From: Hyaloraphidium curvatum
Taxonomy: Eukaryota > Monoblepharomycota > Hyaloraphidiomycetes > Hyaloraphidiales > Hyaloraphidiaceae
DNA length: 64,000 nt
Direction of reading: 5' to 3'
Assembly: GCA_025558095.1 (NCBI GenBank)
Contig: JAIVFI010000007.1
Coordinates: 496,001 to 560,000, forward strand
Shown: in pieces, positions 23,852 through 35,029 of the stretch
Numbering within the stretch: the first letter of the stretch is position 1
Layout of the letters: every line of letters begins with the position of its first letter
Notes under the pieces: model-generated
Database searches by the model: none
What the model saw: the letters and a program-made list of their open reading frames with translations, nothing else
Told to the model about the DNA's origin: nothing
Program-made: the position numbers and the translations under genes

Positions 23852-25778
23852 CTACTCTTCGGCATCATCATCATCGCCGAAAATGTCGTCGAAAAAGTCG
23901 GGGAGCTCCTCCTCGTCCACCGCACCCGCATCCGATCCCGACTCGCTTTCGGTATCGCCTTCTGATCCCCCCTCTTCGCCTCCTCCCGATCCCTCCTCTT
24001 CCGATCCTGCATTGTGACGGAATCAGCCACGCATGGGGCGGGGTTTCAGAACATCCACGTACCTGACTCCGCTGCCGATCCCTGGTTCTGGCTGCGAAGC
24101 AAGGACTCCACCCGCTCGTTGAGCTCGCCCGGCGCCATCGGACGCACGCCCTGGGGCTGCGAGCCGCGCTGGCCCCGTCCGGACGGCGTGACTGCCCCCT
24201 TTTCCTTGCTCTTTGCTGCGGCCTTGCCCTTCTTCTTTGTCGGCGCCGGCGACTCCTCTCCGGATCCGCTCCCACTGCCCTCCTCCTGGGCCTTTTTCTT
24301 GCGTCCCCTCCTCCCCTCCCCCTTTTTCGCGTGCTTGGCCGCAACGCCCTCCTTCCTGCGATCGTCGGTCCGGTTCGCAAGCCGGAGGTACTGCGTCCTC
24401 AGCTCCTCCCTGATCGCATCCAACTTGGCCCTCGAGAACCACCCGTCCTTCGGATCGTACGTACCCCGCACGTCCTCTGGCGACTCGACCATGCCCTTGA
24501 GCTTCGGCTCGAGCAGGTCGACACCCTGGTACACTGTCATCTCGCGCTGGTGCACGCCGTCGAAGAGGTGCGAGTTCGGGTCCGCGGGCTGCGGCGCGCC
24601 CTCGCCGCGCTGCGGACCCAGCGCCGCGCGGCCCTCAATGAACCGCTTGGCGCGGGCCAGCGGGCGTGCCTCTTTGACGAAGCGCACCTCGAAGGTCTGG
24701 TAGGCGCGCGACGCCGGGTCCCGACGAAAGTCGTACCCGTACCGCACCCAGGCCTCGCGGAAGGGGCCCGAGGAGACGAAGTAGGCGGCGATGGGGAGGA
24801 GCTTCTTGATGTGCTTGCGGGCTTCCGGGGGGAGGGAGTTGAGCACGCCCAGGCGGGACCAGATGGGGCGGCGCTCGAAGAGCTTGCGGACCAGGGCGAC
24901 CTGGTCCTGCGGAAGCACCTGCGCGTCCCTGCCCGCCTGTGCAGGCGGTTCGGTCGGCACCGTGGGGGATTTGAGGTCCAGCACGTGGGCAACGAGCCGC
25001 GCCATCTTCTGCTTGTTGACGAGGCGGTAGCCCTCGCCGCTCTCGTTGGGCACCTTCACAACGGCCGGGTTCTGGCGGAAGCCGTAGACCTGCGGCACGT
25101 CCACGCGGGAAAAGATGGGCGGGGGGATGTTGCGCATCTGGCTCGAGCCGGGCACGTCGTCCGAGAGCGCCGACAGGCGCGCGATGGCGTCGACTGGCAC
25201 GAGGTGAGGCGCATTACACGGTGCGGCCGGCAGACTGCCTACCGTCGAGGTCCTGCAGCGCATGCCGCAACTGCGTCGTGTTCCAAGACAGGTCGGGAGT
25301 GTACTGGAAATCCGCCATGGCTGCCCAAACGCGTCGGTCGGCGGCCTCGCGGTCGGTGTCGTGGCCACCCACCCCTGAACCGCACCGTCCTCGCAATCGT
25401 CCCCACCACCTCGCTCCTCTCCTCCCACTCCCCCGCCGGCCTCCCCGGCGCCGCCCTCCGCCTCCGCCGCGTCACCTTGAGCAGCAGGTTCGCGGTGCCA
25501 ATCGCGTCGCCCACGATCGGGTGCGCGAACAGGTCCTCGGGCCGGTACCGCAGCTCCAGCGTGTCCGCCGTGCCCGCAGCCACCTTGCCCACGCGCTCCT
25601 TGCCGCCCAGCGTGGCGAACGCGCGCTCGGTGTCGCGCACGAAGCCGGGGTACTCGACCGAGACGAGGCGGCGGCCGCGCGGGAAAGCGTGCGACGGGGC
25701 GTGCTTGTATGCGACGGGCGGCGGCCGCATTTCGTCCACGTCGATGGGAGCGGCAGGGCCGCCCAACGAGGAGGCCAT
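23852..25778 (-). CDS. TFIIIC subunit 5 (GTF3C5 / Tfc1 / Sfc1)
   Basis: Subunit of RNA polymerase III factor TFIIIC (tau-95 class) that contacts the A box of tRNA genes. 589 residues; exons 25778-25373, 25320-25243, 25193-24063, 24006-23852. Conserved blocks are in order: VSVEYPGFVRDTERAFATLGG, LELRYRPEDLFAHP, FRAMADFQY across a splice, IPPPIFSRVDVPQVYGFRQN, FERRPIWSRLGVLN, LLPIAAYFVSSGPFREAWVRYG. The C-terminus is basic, then strongly acidic (ELPDFFDDIFGDDDDAEE) and is reached only through the last splice; acidic tails are typical of the family. ATG 25847 would add 23 residues; 25778 was preferred because it sits just before the conserved core. Confidence 0.93.
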
Positions 25779-26357
25779 TTCTCGGATGGGGGACGCGGGG
25801 CACGGCGAAGTGGAGGCCAACAAAGGTTTGATCTCTCGGCGTTCCATAATAGTGGAACCCCCCGCGCTCGCTGCGCCTGGCCGTGCGTCGCCCGGAGCCC
25901 TTTCGGGGGCGATGATGCCGCTTAGCCAATTCCGAGTCATCCCTGACGAGAAATCTCCGCTCGGGCGGCGGAGAGGACGGCCGGCTGCGCGGCGCGGGAA
26001 GGCTGTGAAGACATCTGTGCTGGGCCGAGCCGGACCGCTCGAGACGCGTGCTCGCGGGGGCGATGAGGCCGAGTTTTCAATCGGAGCCGCAGGCGGGGAA
26101 AACGGGCAGCGAATGAAGGGCGGGTGCGGAGACCCCGACCCAAAGTCCACTGCGGCAAAAGCACCTTCGAAGGCTCTCCGAGGGATCAGGAAACGTCGCA
26201 TGCAGATCAGACGCATCTACTCGGGTATCCACGGGCGGTCTACAGGGTATTGTACAAGGCGACTCCCACCCCCGACTCCCCGGCTCTACGTTCGGTGCAG
26301 ACAAAGACAAGGCATCGCAGGAAATCGGCTTTGCATCGCGTGCGCAACAGCGTCCGT
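25779..26357. other. Intergenic region, cyclin 3' side / TFIIIC promoter
   Basis: 579 bp with no supportable gene. It holds the 3' flank of the cyclin gene and the upstream region of the TFIIIC gene (both minus strand). A CCAAT pentamer lies at 25926-25930, about 150 bp upstream of the TFIIIC start. The open frames that cross this stretch have no recognisable protein content. Confidence 0.5.
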
Positions 26358-27682
26358 TCACGCAAACAGGAACCCGCTCCTTGCGTCCGGCAGCGCCCAC
26401 CGCGCATCCAGCCACGGCCACGGGCCGGACGTGTCCGGCGGGCTCGGGTTGGATGCGGGGGTGATGGGCGGCGTGGGGAGCTGCGCGGGGAACTGCGTTG
26501 GGAGCTGCGCGATGTAGGCGCGCAGGGGGTGCGACGACGGCAGCGGGGCCGGGCGCGCGTAGAAGGCGGGTATCTCGACCATGAGCGGCCGCGTGCGCTT
26601 GCCCAGGGCGGATGCGGGTGCAGCGGTCGCCCAGGCGGGGAGGAGGGCGGGGATCGCGGGGTGCGGCGCGGGGCGGCGGCGTCCGGTACGCTCGAGGGCG
26701 AGCTGCGCGGCCTCGCGGATGGCGGCGGCCAGGGTGCGTTCGCGGTCCGTCTCGCCGGGCAGCAGCGGCGGCGAGAGGGCTTCGGGCTCGTAGCCCCGCA
26801 CGGGGTCCGCGCGGCCGCGGGGCGGGCAGAGCGCCTCGCGGGCGGCGGCCAGCTCGCGCACGTCGGCGACGAGGCGGTCAAAGTCGCGGGAGGGGCAGCC
26901 GAGGCCGTGGTCCAGTGCGGCGAGGGCTGCGCGCTCGGCGCGGGAGATGGCGGGGCCGTCGAGGCCGTCCTGGCGCAGCCAGCGTGCCCAGCGCCGGTTG
27001 GAGCAGGTCCGGTCGTTGATGTACTTGTTGGCGATGATGAGGAGGGGCAGCAGGAGCAGCTGCGGGCGCGAGGCCGAGCAGGCGTGCGGGAAGAAGCTGG
27101 CTTCGCCGAGGTCGGCGGACCGCAGCCTGCGCAGGTAGTGCAGGGCGAGCACGGCGACGGACAGAGGCTCCTGCAGAGGGCGGGAAGGCGGTCAGACGCC
27201 GTTCTTTTCGAAGGCTCCGTGGCCGAGCGGGGTGTTTCCCCGATTTCCCGGGCCCGCCCTGGGGCTGCTGCGGGATACCCCGCCGGGGCAGGGCGCCCGA
27301 CGCACCCCCCGGGATAGGCAGCAGGGTGCCTGCAGACGGGCCCCCGGGGGTGTCCGGTGCCTGTGCAGCGCCGGCGGGGTGGCCGCCGGGGAGTGCTTCC
27401 GGGACGGCAAGCCCACCGGCCGGCGTCCGCCCACCGGCGGCGGTATCCTCCGCGGGACGTGCGCGAGAGCGCAAGAAGGAGACTCACCGCCAGCCTCATT
27501 GTCGCGATGGCGGTCGGGTGCAGCAGGCGGGCGAAGAAGTCGCGCAGGGCGGCGCGGGCTTCGGCGGGCGGGCGGCGGGGCAGCGCGGCGGCGGCGGCGG
27601 CGGCGAGCGCGGCGGCGACGGCGTCCGCGGCAAAGCCGGCCAGCGGCGCCGCGGCGCCGGCCATCTGCGGCTGCGCGGCCAT
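26358..27682 (-). CDS. PCL/Pho80-type cyclin
   Basis: Regulatory cyclin for a Pho85/CDK5-like kinase, by family. 335 residues in two exons, 27682-27488 and 27170-26358. Exon 1 gives an Ala-rich N-terminus then ALRDFFARLLHPTAIATMRLA. The splice joins it to EPLSVAVLALHYLRRLRSADL and LLLLPLLIIANKYINDRTCS with NRRWARWL, the cyclin box of fungal G1/Pcl cyclins including the conserved Lys in the ANKYINDR helix. The C-terminal 150 residues are Pro/Ala-rich and probably disordered. The intron (27171-27487, 317 nt) is by far the longest inferred here. The first Met used is MAAQPQM; nothing upstream in frame offers a better start. The upstream intergenic region is unusually long. Confidence 0.8.
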
Positions 27683-29944
27683 CGGCGGCGCGTAACGAGC
27701 GGGCACAGCCGGCGGCGGGTGCGCTATGCCGTCGGCCGGGAAGCCGGCGCGGCCTCGCTCGCTCGGCTCGGGGGCCGGCGCGGGCGGGCGGGGGTGAAGG
27801 CGGACCGCGCGGGCCGGGCGGTGGCTGTTCGGACCGAGTTTGTCGAGGACCCCGCGGCGGCAGTGGCTGCCGCCCACCGCAAAAAAAAGGCGGAGGTTGG
27901 CCCGCACAATATCCGCGCCCCCTGGATGTCGCACCCGGTTGCTTGCGGACCCTCGCGGCGTCCAGTGGGCTGCCTTTGGCACGCAAAGGGCGCTCAAGTC
28001 CTCCTGTCGAGGGCTCCTGTCGCACCGATCCCGGGACCACCCTTGCGGCCGGGAAAAAGGAACCGGCCCGACGCCTGGACCAGAATACCTCATAGGTCCG
28101 CAGCGCAGGAAACCGGTGGAGGAAGACCGGTCAGACGACGCCGTCCGAGTCGACCGAGCTCCCTTTCCAGCGCAGTTGTGAGTCCTCCCGCCGGGCATGC
28201 GCGAACGACACGACCGGCGATCCTCGCTTAGGCAGCCGCGCGACTGTCAGCCACCCGGGCGGCTGCGCCGGGCCGAAGCAGGCCATTACTGGTCCGGCCA
28301 AGGCGGCCGTTCTCGGTGCCCGTTTGGGCGTTGGGTCACACAAAGCGAGGCGTGCGACCGGTCACACGAGCTACTTGGCCGCACCCGCGCACCCGTCGCC
28401 AACGCAGAGGCTTCGCGGTTCCGCACCTCAGGGTCTCCCACGGCGTCCCTGAAAGTGCGGCACCGAACCCCCGACCGGCCCCGGGCTTCCCTGCCGACCG
28501 CGCCGCCGCGCCGCTCACCCACTCGACCCCCGGTCCGTCCCGCATCCACAAGGCCGCCGACCCTGCTTGGTGCCGCGCGACCATCATACCCATCCCATTG
28601 CAGTCTGTTGACTCATCCCCAACCCCCGGTCGCGCATGCCATCCCATCCGATCGGTGCCGCTACCGGCATGCCATGCAGCCCCTTCTCACAAACCGGCAC
28701 TGTTCCATCCGGCGGCAGGACGGCGTGCGGGCCGCCCAGAGGTGGCCGCCCCACCGGCCGGCCGGTCGTCGGCCGATGGCCGGCGGCACGACCGGCCGCC
28801 GTACCACGTGCGGCCACCCCCCTTTCGCCTCCGGGCTATTTGCCGGGGCATCCATCCGGTCGGCGATGGAAGGGCGCTTGTGGCTTGGTTCCGAGCCCGG
28901 GGATCCGGAAGGGGACGGATTGGTTTTCGGGACAGGGGACGAGGACCCTACGATCGGGGTACCGACCGGTGGCCAAGGGACGGAGGCGGGCGGACCTCCC
29001 ACGCTGCGGACATCTTCCAGCTGCACCGGACGGATGATCCGCCCCGCCAATCTCCGCGCTCCGCAATGGGCAGCCGAAACGGCGGGGGCGGGTTGGACAG
29101 CAGACCCTTGCACCCCGTACCGCTTTGCCGACGGCCACCCCTTCACATTCGTATCCCAGGCGGCCACCGCGGCCAGCAAGGCGCGCGATATTCCGTCGGA
29201 GGGAAGCCGGGACGTTGTCCATCCTTCGGGAAGCAGCGTAAGGCTGGCGACCGGCCGTGGGGATGGGACGGGATGGCCCAGGGCTCGGTGCCGCCCCCGC
29301 CAGGGCCCCGGGAAGCCTCGACCGGACCCCGTGACGTTATGCGCGAAGCCATCCCGGAGGAACGAGATGTGCTTTGCCTGTTGTTGCTGTGGGCCCTGGG
29401 GGTCGCGCTGCGGATGTGTGGGCGATCGGTGGACAGATCGGAGGATCGGCTGCCCCCCCGGCCCCTTGGGTCTTTCGGGGCGGAAGCCCTTGTCAGAGAA
29501 TCGAGAGAGGCGAGGTCAACCATTCTCTCTGCACAAATGAACGCAGCGTCGGATCGGTATGGAAAGTGCGAGCCTGGTTTGCAACCGCTCCGGTCCCGTG
29601 CTAACGCCTCGAGTGGCCCGCGGGAGTGGAACCGAAAATGTCCCCCGATCTTGCTCGCCAATTCTTCTCGGGAGATTGCTGCGATACCAGATCGGCCAGG
29701 ATTCGTCCCCCCGGGTAGCGAGAAGGAGCGGAGGTGGGGCCCAGGATCACGTGCTTGCGACAGATCGATCCCAAGCCCAAGCCTCGTACCCAAACAAAGC
29801 TCCGGTCGTGAACCTGCCCGCGATTACGGCCTCCATCGGCCTGGGACCTCAGCGGCCGCCTTTCCCGTGTTGCTGCCGAGCAGCTGCAGGGCGTCAGTTT
29901 GCTTGCATAGCCGGCACGCCGTGCTGGGGTCACCCGAGGCCCCG
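27683..29944. other. 2.26-kb gene-free interval between cyclin and hydrolase
   Basis: The longest stretch without a supportable gene. Open frames run hundreds of codons on several strands at once, but their translations are Arg/Pro/Gly-rich, lack any domain and overlap each other, as expected of stop-poor GC-rich DNA. It contains a TGACTCA (Gcn4/AP-1-type) heptamer at 28609-28615 and many CCGGCC, GATCGG and GCATGCC words. It probably holds the divergent promoters and leaders of the cyclin (leftward) and hydrolase (rightward). I see no tRNA or transposon signature. Confidence 0.5.
28609..28615. promoter_or_regulatory. TGACTCA motif (Gcn4/AP-1-type)
   Basis: A perfect TGACTCA lies about 930 bp upstream of the cyclin start and 1.3 kb upstream of the hydrolase start, within the long gene-free interval. 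bZIP factors bind this heptamer in fungi; function here is untested and a chance occurrence is possible. Confidence 0.25.
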
Positions 29945-31292
29945 ATGGCACTCGACCTGCAAACCGCCGTCCTGACATGGGTTGCCGTCGAGCTCGCCCT
30001 CGTCCCGCTCTTCTTCCTTCTCCGCCGCCGTCTCTCCCCCGTGCGGCAACCCCCTGTTCTCTCAAAGAGCGAGCGGCGGGCGCTCTGGGACGCCGTGTTG
30101 GGGGAGCTCGAGCCCCTGGACTCGTTCCTGCCCACCTGGTTTAGCCCGCGCGTGCCGCTGCGCGAGATCGGAGAGCTCAATGCGGCCGAGTTCCTCGGCT
30201 GGGCGTTCTGGCACCGGGCACTGCCGGGCGTGCCGGTGGGCGACGGTATAGACGAAATGTCGGCCGAGGACCTGGAGGAGGCGCTGGGGATGCTGAGGGA
30301 GGCGCAGGACAAGCTCGGGGGCGAGAAGCTGCGGAAGGGCTACTACAACCCTGAGCTGAGGTGCAGCCGGCTCACGATGGACAACATCAAGGCCCTGCCG
30401 AGGCCATGGGCTGTCTACCTGGTGGGTGCCTTGCGCGGACGTATTCGGCCCTTTCGCTGACCTCCTCGCGATCCAGTTCACGCACATGGCGTCTTACTTC
30501 CACCACCTTGCCCTGCGCTGGCTCTATGGCTTCGATTACCGGACCTTCTCGGATGTTCCGTATCTGATCCGCGATCCGAAGCCCACGGCGTCAGTGGACG
30601 GAGGCAAGGACTCCAAATCCGGCGCCGCCGCCGATGATCCCATCGTTTTCGTACACGGGATCGGCATCGGCAGCCCCCCGTACCACCACTTCCTCGACTC
30701 GCTCATCCGGCGCTTCCCGAACCGGAAGATCGCCGTCATCCTCCTACCTCACGTCTCGATGAGGATACACCACCGGGTTCCCTCGCGAGGGGAGTGGATC
30801 GACGCCGTCGGCGGCATCCTTCGCCGCGAGGGCATTTCGAGGGCGGCCTGGGTCGCCCATTCTTTGGGAACGACCTGCTTCGCGTGGGTCGCAAAGCACC
30901 GGCCCGAATGGGTTTCCTCGGCGGTGCTGATCGACCCCGTGTGCTTTGCGCTGTGGGACGGCAACGTCGCGGACAACTTTGTCTACTCCGATCGGTTCGG
31001 GTCGCTCGCCGACCGCATCGTTCGCTTTATGGCCGGGAGGGAGCTCTTTGCCGCCCACGCCCTCGCGAGGCACTTTATCTGGCACGAGAACCAGCTGCTT
31101 GCGAGCCATCTGGGGGATCTCAAGGCCGGCGTCCGCGCCTTCGTCGCGGAAAAGGACGCGATCGCCGACCCGACGCGGTGCGAGGCGTGGTGCCGGAAGC
31201 ACGGCATCGACGTGACTGTCATGCCGGGGCTCGGACACGCGGGATGGCTCTTCAAGGGCGACTGGACCACCAAAGTGATCGACGCAATCTAG
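29945..31292 (+). CDS. Membrane-anchored alpha/beta hydrolase
   Basis: 430 residues; exons 29945-30421 and 30477-31292 (55-nt intron). The N-terminus has one membrane helix (LTWVAVELALVPLFFLLRRR), placing the enzyme on an internal membrane or a lipid body. The alpha/beta-hydrolase core starts at IVFVHGIGIG (oxyanion loop), has the nucleophile elbow AHSLGTT (Ser288) and a late GLGHAGWLF whose His413 is the likely catalytic base. The 230-residue N-terminal region with many Trp/Phe/Tyr is conserved-looking but not recognised. Substrate unknown; lipase or esterase action is possible. The frame is open far upstream, but 29945 is the first Met placed sensibly before the membrane segment. It converges with the SDR gene. 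Confidence 0.8.
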
Positions 31293-31409
31293 ACACTGCT
31301 TTCTTCTCTCCGTCTCCTTCCTTTCTTGCCTCTCACACTCTGGCAGCTATGTACAAAGGAAAAACACGCTACTTTGTCCCCGGATCTGACCTCTCCGAAA
31401 CGGTTTCCA

Positions 31410-32308
31410 TCATCCCCGTCCAACGAAAGGCATGTCCCTCGCCATAATAGTAAGGTTGAGAACGTTGGTATCGAGGGGCAGCTTCGCCATCAACCTCACG
31501 GCTTCGGCAACCTCGGCCACGTCAATCATGGGCTCCGGCCTGAGCGAGCCGTCCGGTTGCTTGAGCGGGGGCCCCATTCTGGGGCCGGCAGTGTCTGTGG
31601 GGGCGGCGGAATCACCCCCGCGGAACTTATCAAAGATGCCGGTGGCGGCGTTTCCGATGTCGATCTGGCCGCATGCAATGTTGTACTTGCGGCAATCGAG
31701 GCCGGTCGACTTTGTGAGACCAGAGACGGCATGTTTTGTCGCAGTGTAGGCGACGGAGTTGGGCCGGGGAGCGTAGGCCGAGATGCTGCCGTTGTTGATG
31801 ATTCGGCCTCCGCCGTTGTTCTTCATCAGCTTGATGGCCTTGGTCCCCGCGATCAGTTGCGAGACGGCGGGCGAGCGGGGACCCCATTACCTCCTGAGTA
31901 CAAAGGAACATTCCCGTCAAGTTGGTGTCAATGACGGACTTCCAGAGCTCGAACGGCAGATCCTCGAGCTCGTACGTCGCAGGTGTGCCCTGGCCGGCAT
32001 TGTTGAATAGAAGGTCGCATCTGCCCCATCGTTCCTTGACCTGAGCAAAGAGGTTCTTGACCTGATCGGGCTGGGAGACGTCGACGAGGAAGACCAGTGC
32101 GTTCTCGGCGCCAAGTTCCCCAGCGACGGCCTCAAGAGGCTCCCTCCGGCGTCCAGCGAGCGCGATGCGGAATCCATCCTTCGCCAGCGCGATTGCACAT
32201 GCCCGACCGATACCGGTTCCAGCTCCCGTACTCGAGTGGCGAACGTCATGCTCTGACTGTACAAGAAGCAGCCGCAACGGCTCACATTACGGCGACCCTG
32301 TGTGCCAT
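31410..32308 (-). CDS. Short-chain dehydrogenase/reductase (SDR)
   Basis: NAD(P)-dependent oxidoreductase of the classical SDR family, 263 residues, full length. Exons: 32308-32286, 32230-31891, 31838-31410; introns are 55 and 52 nt. The tiny first exon (MAHRVAVI) joins to give [20 protein letters not shown], the complete cofactor-binding TGxxxGIG motif. NNAG follows, then catalytic Ser139, Tyr152 and Lys156 ([19 protein letters not shown]). The substrate cannot be told from the sequence. It is divergent from the Not3 gene with 202 bp between start codons, and its 3' end faces the alpha/beta hydrolase. Confidence 0.92.
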
Positions 32309-32510
32309 CGAGGTCCTGACGTAGAAGTCCTATCGAAATCGCTGTTTGAATGGGTGAAGCGAAAGGACGAAGTGAGAAGGCCGCCGCGCGGACGCGCCAG
32401 CGCGCCGCTGTCCATTTTCACACCGACACCTCCTGCGGGCGCAGGGCCGACGCCGACCGGCGGTTCCCATATGATTCTTCGGTGACGCTTCCAGGGAACC
32501 GGCCGCCAAG

Positions 32511-34934
32511 ATGATGACGGCAAATAGGAAGCTCCAAAGCGAGTGGAGCTGCGCGGCGACACCGCGCCCCGACTGACGCGTCGCCGCCTTTTGCCGCGAT
32601 GGCCCGCAGCGGAGATCGACCGCGCCCTCAAGCGGGTCTCCGAGGGGGTTGCAGAGTTCGAGGAGGTGCGCCGAGGCCGCGAAGCGCGCCGGCAGCCCCT
32701 GAGCGCGTCCCTCGCAGACCATGGAGAAGCTAAACGCGGCAGCGAACCTGGCGCAGAAGGAGAAGTACGAGGGCGAGCTGAAGAAGCAGATCAAGAAGCT
32801 GCAGAGGGAGCGGGACCAGATCAAGACGTGGCTCACGTCGAACGAGGTCAAGGACAAGACCATCCTGCTGGAGAATCGGAAGCTCATCGAGCACCAAATG
32901 GAGCGCTTCAAGGCCGTGGAGCGCGAGCTGAAGACCAAAGCCTACTCGCGCGAGGGCCTGAGCGCCGCGGCAAAGATGGACCCGCAGGAGAAGGAAAAGG
33001 CGGAGCTCGGGAACTGGATTTCCGAATCGGTCGACCGGCTCTCGGCCCAGGTGGACAAGTACGAGGCCGAGGCCGAGCTCTTGCAGGCGGCCGCAAAGAA
33101 GAGCAAGAAGGCGGACTCGGCAAAGGTCGAGAAGCTCACCCAGCTGGAGAAGCAGGTCGAGCGGCACAAGAACCACATGACCAAGCTCGAAATCGTTCTG
33201 CGCATGCTCGAAAACGGCAATTTGACTGTGGAAGAAGTCGGTTCCCCCCACACGGAGTTGATTGCGCCCTTCTGACGCGGAACGGCAGGTCCAAGGCCTC
33301 AAAGAGGACGTGGACTACTACATCGAAACCGCCGAGAACGGGGATTATCCGGAGGATGAATCCTTCTACGACGACCTCAACCTGGACGAGGCTGAGGTCT
33401 TTGGCTTCACTGCGGACGATGACGGAAGCGGGGACGACGAGGACGAGAAGGAGGCCTCGGTCGCGTCGCCAAAGGAGAAGGAGGCGCCCGAGAGCAAAAC
33501 TTCCACCCCGAGTTCGGCGGTGGGATCGCCGCAGAAGAAGGAGGTCAAGCCATCGGCACGTGAGTCGCGACGAGCCGATGTTTAGTCGACCTCGTGGTGA
33601 CCATTGAAACCGTCCAGCTGCACCTCCTCCGCCGAAAGTGGCTGCACCACCGCCAGCGAAAGTGCCTGCTGTGACAGCTGCGAAGCCGACGGCGAGCGCA
33701 CTCCCTCCCAGGCAGCCTTTCACGGCAGCGGTGCGCGCCCCTGCTGTGGTCCCGGCACCGCCCCCGGTCGTGAGCACCGCTGGGCGCGGTTACTCGGCCG
33801 TGGCGGCAGCGACGACCTCGACACCGGACTCGGCGTCTAGCACGCCCGTCGGAGCCTCCGACGAGAAGAAGCCTGCGGTTCCGGTGGCGCCCGGGCGGGC
33901 ACCGCCGCCAGAGCCTGCAAAGAACTTGCCTCCTGGGGCCGCTGGACCTCCCGCGCGGCCTCCCGGGTCGGGCCTCCCCCCTCCTGCCGCGAACGTTCCC
34001 CCGACCGCGCCGGCCGCGGCTTTGCCGCCGCCACAGGCCGCTCAGCTGGTCACATCCCCCACGCCGTCGTCAGTCACCTCCATGTCTCCGCAGCTCAACT
34101 CCTCGCGGCCCTCGTCGTCGTCGCCCGCACCGGCGACTCCGACGGTGCCGCCGCAACCGGTGCCGAAGCCCGCAGAACCTGCGAAAGAGGAGGCCGGGCA
34201 AGGGGCGCCAGCGCAACCGCAGCCTCCGCCGGCACAACCGCCGCAGGATGGCGCCGAAAACAGGTTGCCGCCGTCGCTGGCCGACCTCGTGGAGTCCTTT
34301 GAGGCTGCCAAAGCCCGGAGTGAGCTCCGTTCGGCGCAGATCGTTTGCTTTCTTACTGACGTCGCCACTTCAGCGACCAAAGGAGCTCAGGATGCTTCTT
34401 TCTCCCGGGTCATGCTGGAATCTTCCTTCCCCTTCATTCCGGATTCCATGGACTGGGAAAAGTACGCTTTCGCGCATGACGGGATGGCCGTCTTTCTAAT
34501 CGTGCCGCCACCAGGCCCAAGAACTATGTCCCGAAAAATCCCTACCCGACGCCCCTCTACTATCCGCAATCGCCCCCGTCCTACCTCGAGGACCCGTCCA
34601 TCTTCGAGAAGTTCGACGTGGACACGCTCTTCTTCGTCTTCTACTACCAGCAGGGCACCTATGCCCAGTATTTGGCGGCTCGGGAGCTGAAGCGGCAATC
34701 CTGGCGGTTCCACAAGAAGTATCTGACGTGGTTCCAGAGGCACGAGGAGCCAAAGGCAATCACAGACGAGTACGAGCAGGGAACGTACATCTACTTCGGT
34801 CGGTTCTCCTTCGCGCCAGTCCCGCACGCCCCTGACAGTGCTCCCGCGCCGCAGACTACGAAGGCGCATGGTGCCAGCGGAAGAAGTCGGAATTCCGGTT
34901 CGAGTACCAGTTCCTGGAGGATTTGACCGACTAG
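32511..34934 (+). CDS. CCR4-NOT complex subunit Not3/Not5
   Basis: Subunit of the CCR4-NOT deadenylase that controls mRNA decay. 693 residues; exons 32511-32538, 32610-32665, 32718-33236, 33289-33559, 33618-34461, 34515-34798, 34855-34934. N-terminal coiled coil: [62 protein letters not shown] Pro/Ala/Ser-rich linker of about 250 residues follows. The C-terminal NOT box is strongly conserved ([53 protein letters not shown]). The first intron must be a GC-AG intron to give the KLQ-x-EID spacing of other Not3 proteins. A weak 31-nt intron-like stretch near 34350 was left unspliced. Confidence 0.95.
32539..32609 (+). other. GC-AG intron in the Not3 gene
   Basis: The donor reads A|GCGAGT and the acceptor GCAG. 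No GT donor in the interval gives the right phase. Using GC joins KLQ and EID with one residue between, as in other Not3 N-termini. Length is 71 nt. Confidence 0.6.
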
Positions 34935-35029
34935 CTGTGCCACACCATGTAAACGAGGTTGCAGGGAATGTCGACTTCTGTCCCCCTTTTTTTTGTTGCG
35001 CGAATGTACGCACCATTTCCGCCTGGATT

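Noticed and set aside
24331-26517. 728-codon plus-strand open frame
   Set aside because: Antisense to the TFIIIC gene, which has clear homology on the minus strand; the plus-strand translation has no recognisable domain.
26240-28198. 652-codon minus-strand open frame across the cyclin region
   Set aside because: It contains cyclin exon 1, but its downstream part reads the cyclin exon 2 in the wrong frame; the two-exon cyclin model restores the conserved cyclin box.
28316-30460. 714-codon plus-strand open frame ahead of and into the hydrolase
   Set aside because: Arg/Pro/Gly-rich without domains before 29945; long stop-free frames are expected in this GC-rich DNA, and only the part from 29945 shows family features.
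34350-34382. Possible 31-nt intron in Not3
   Set aside because: Shorter than any other intron I can support, and the frame stays open without splicing.
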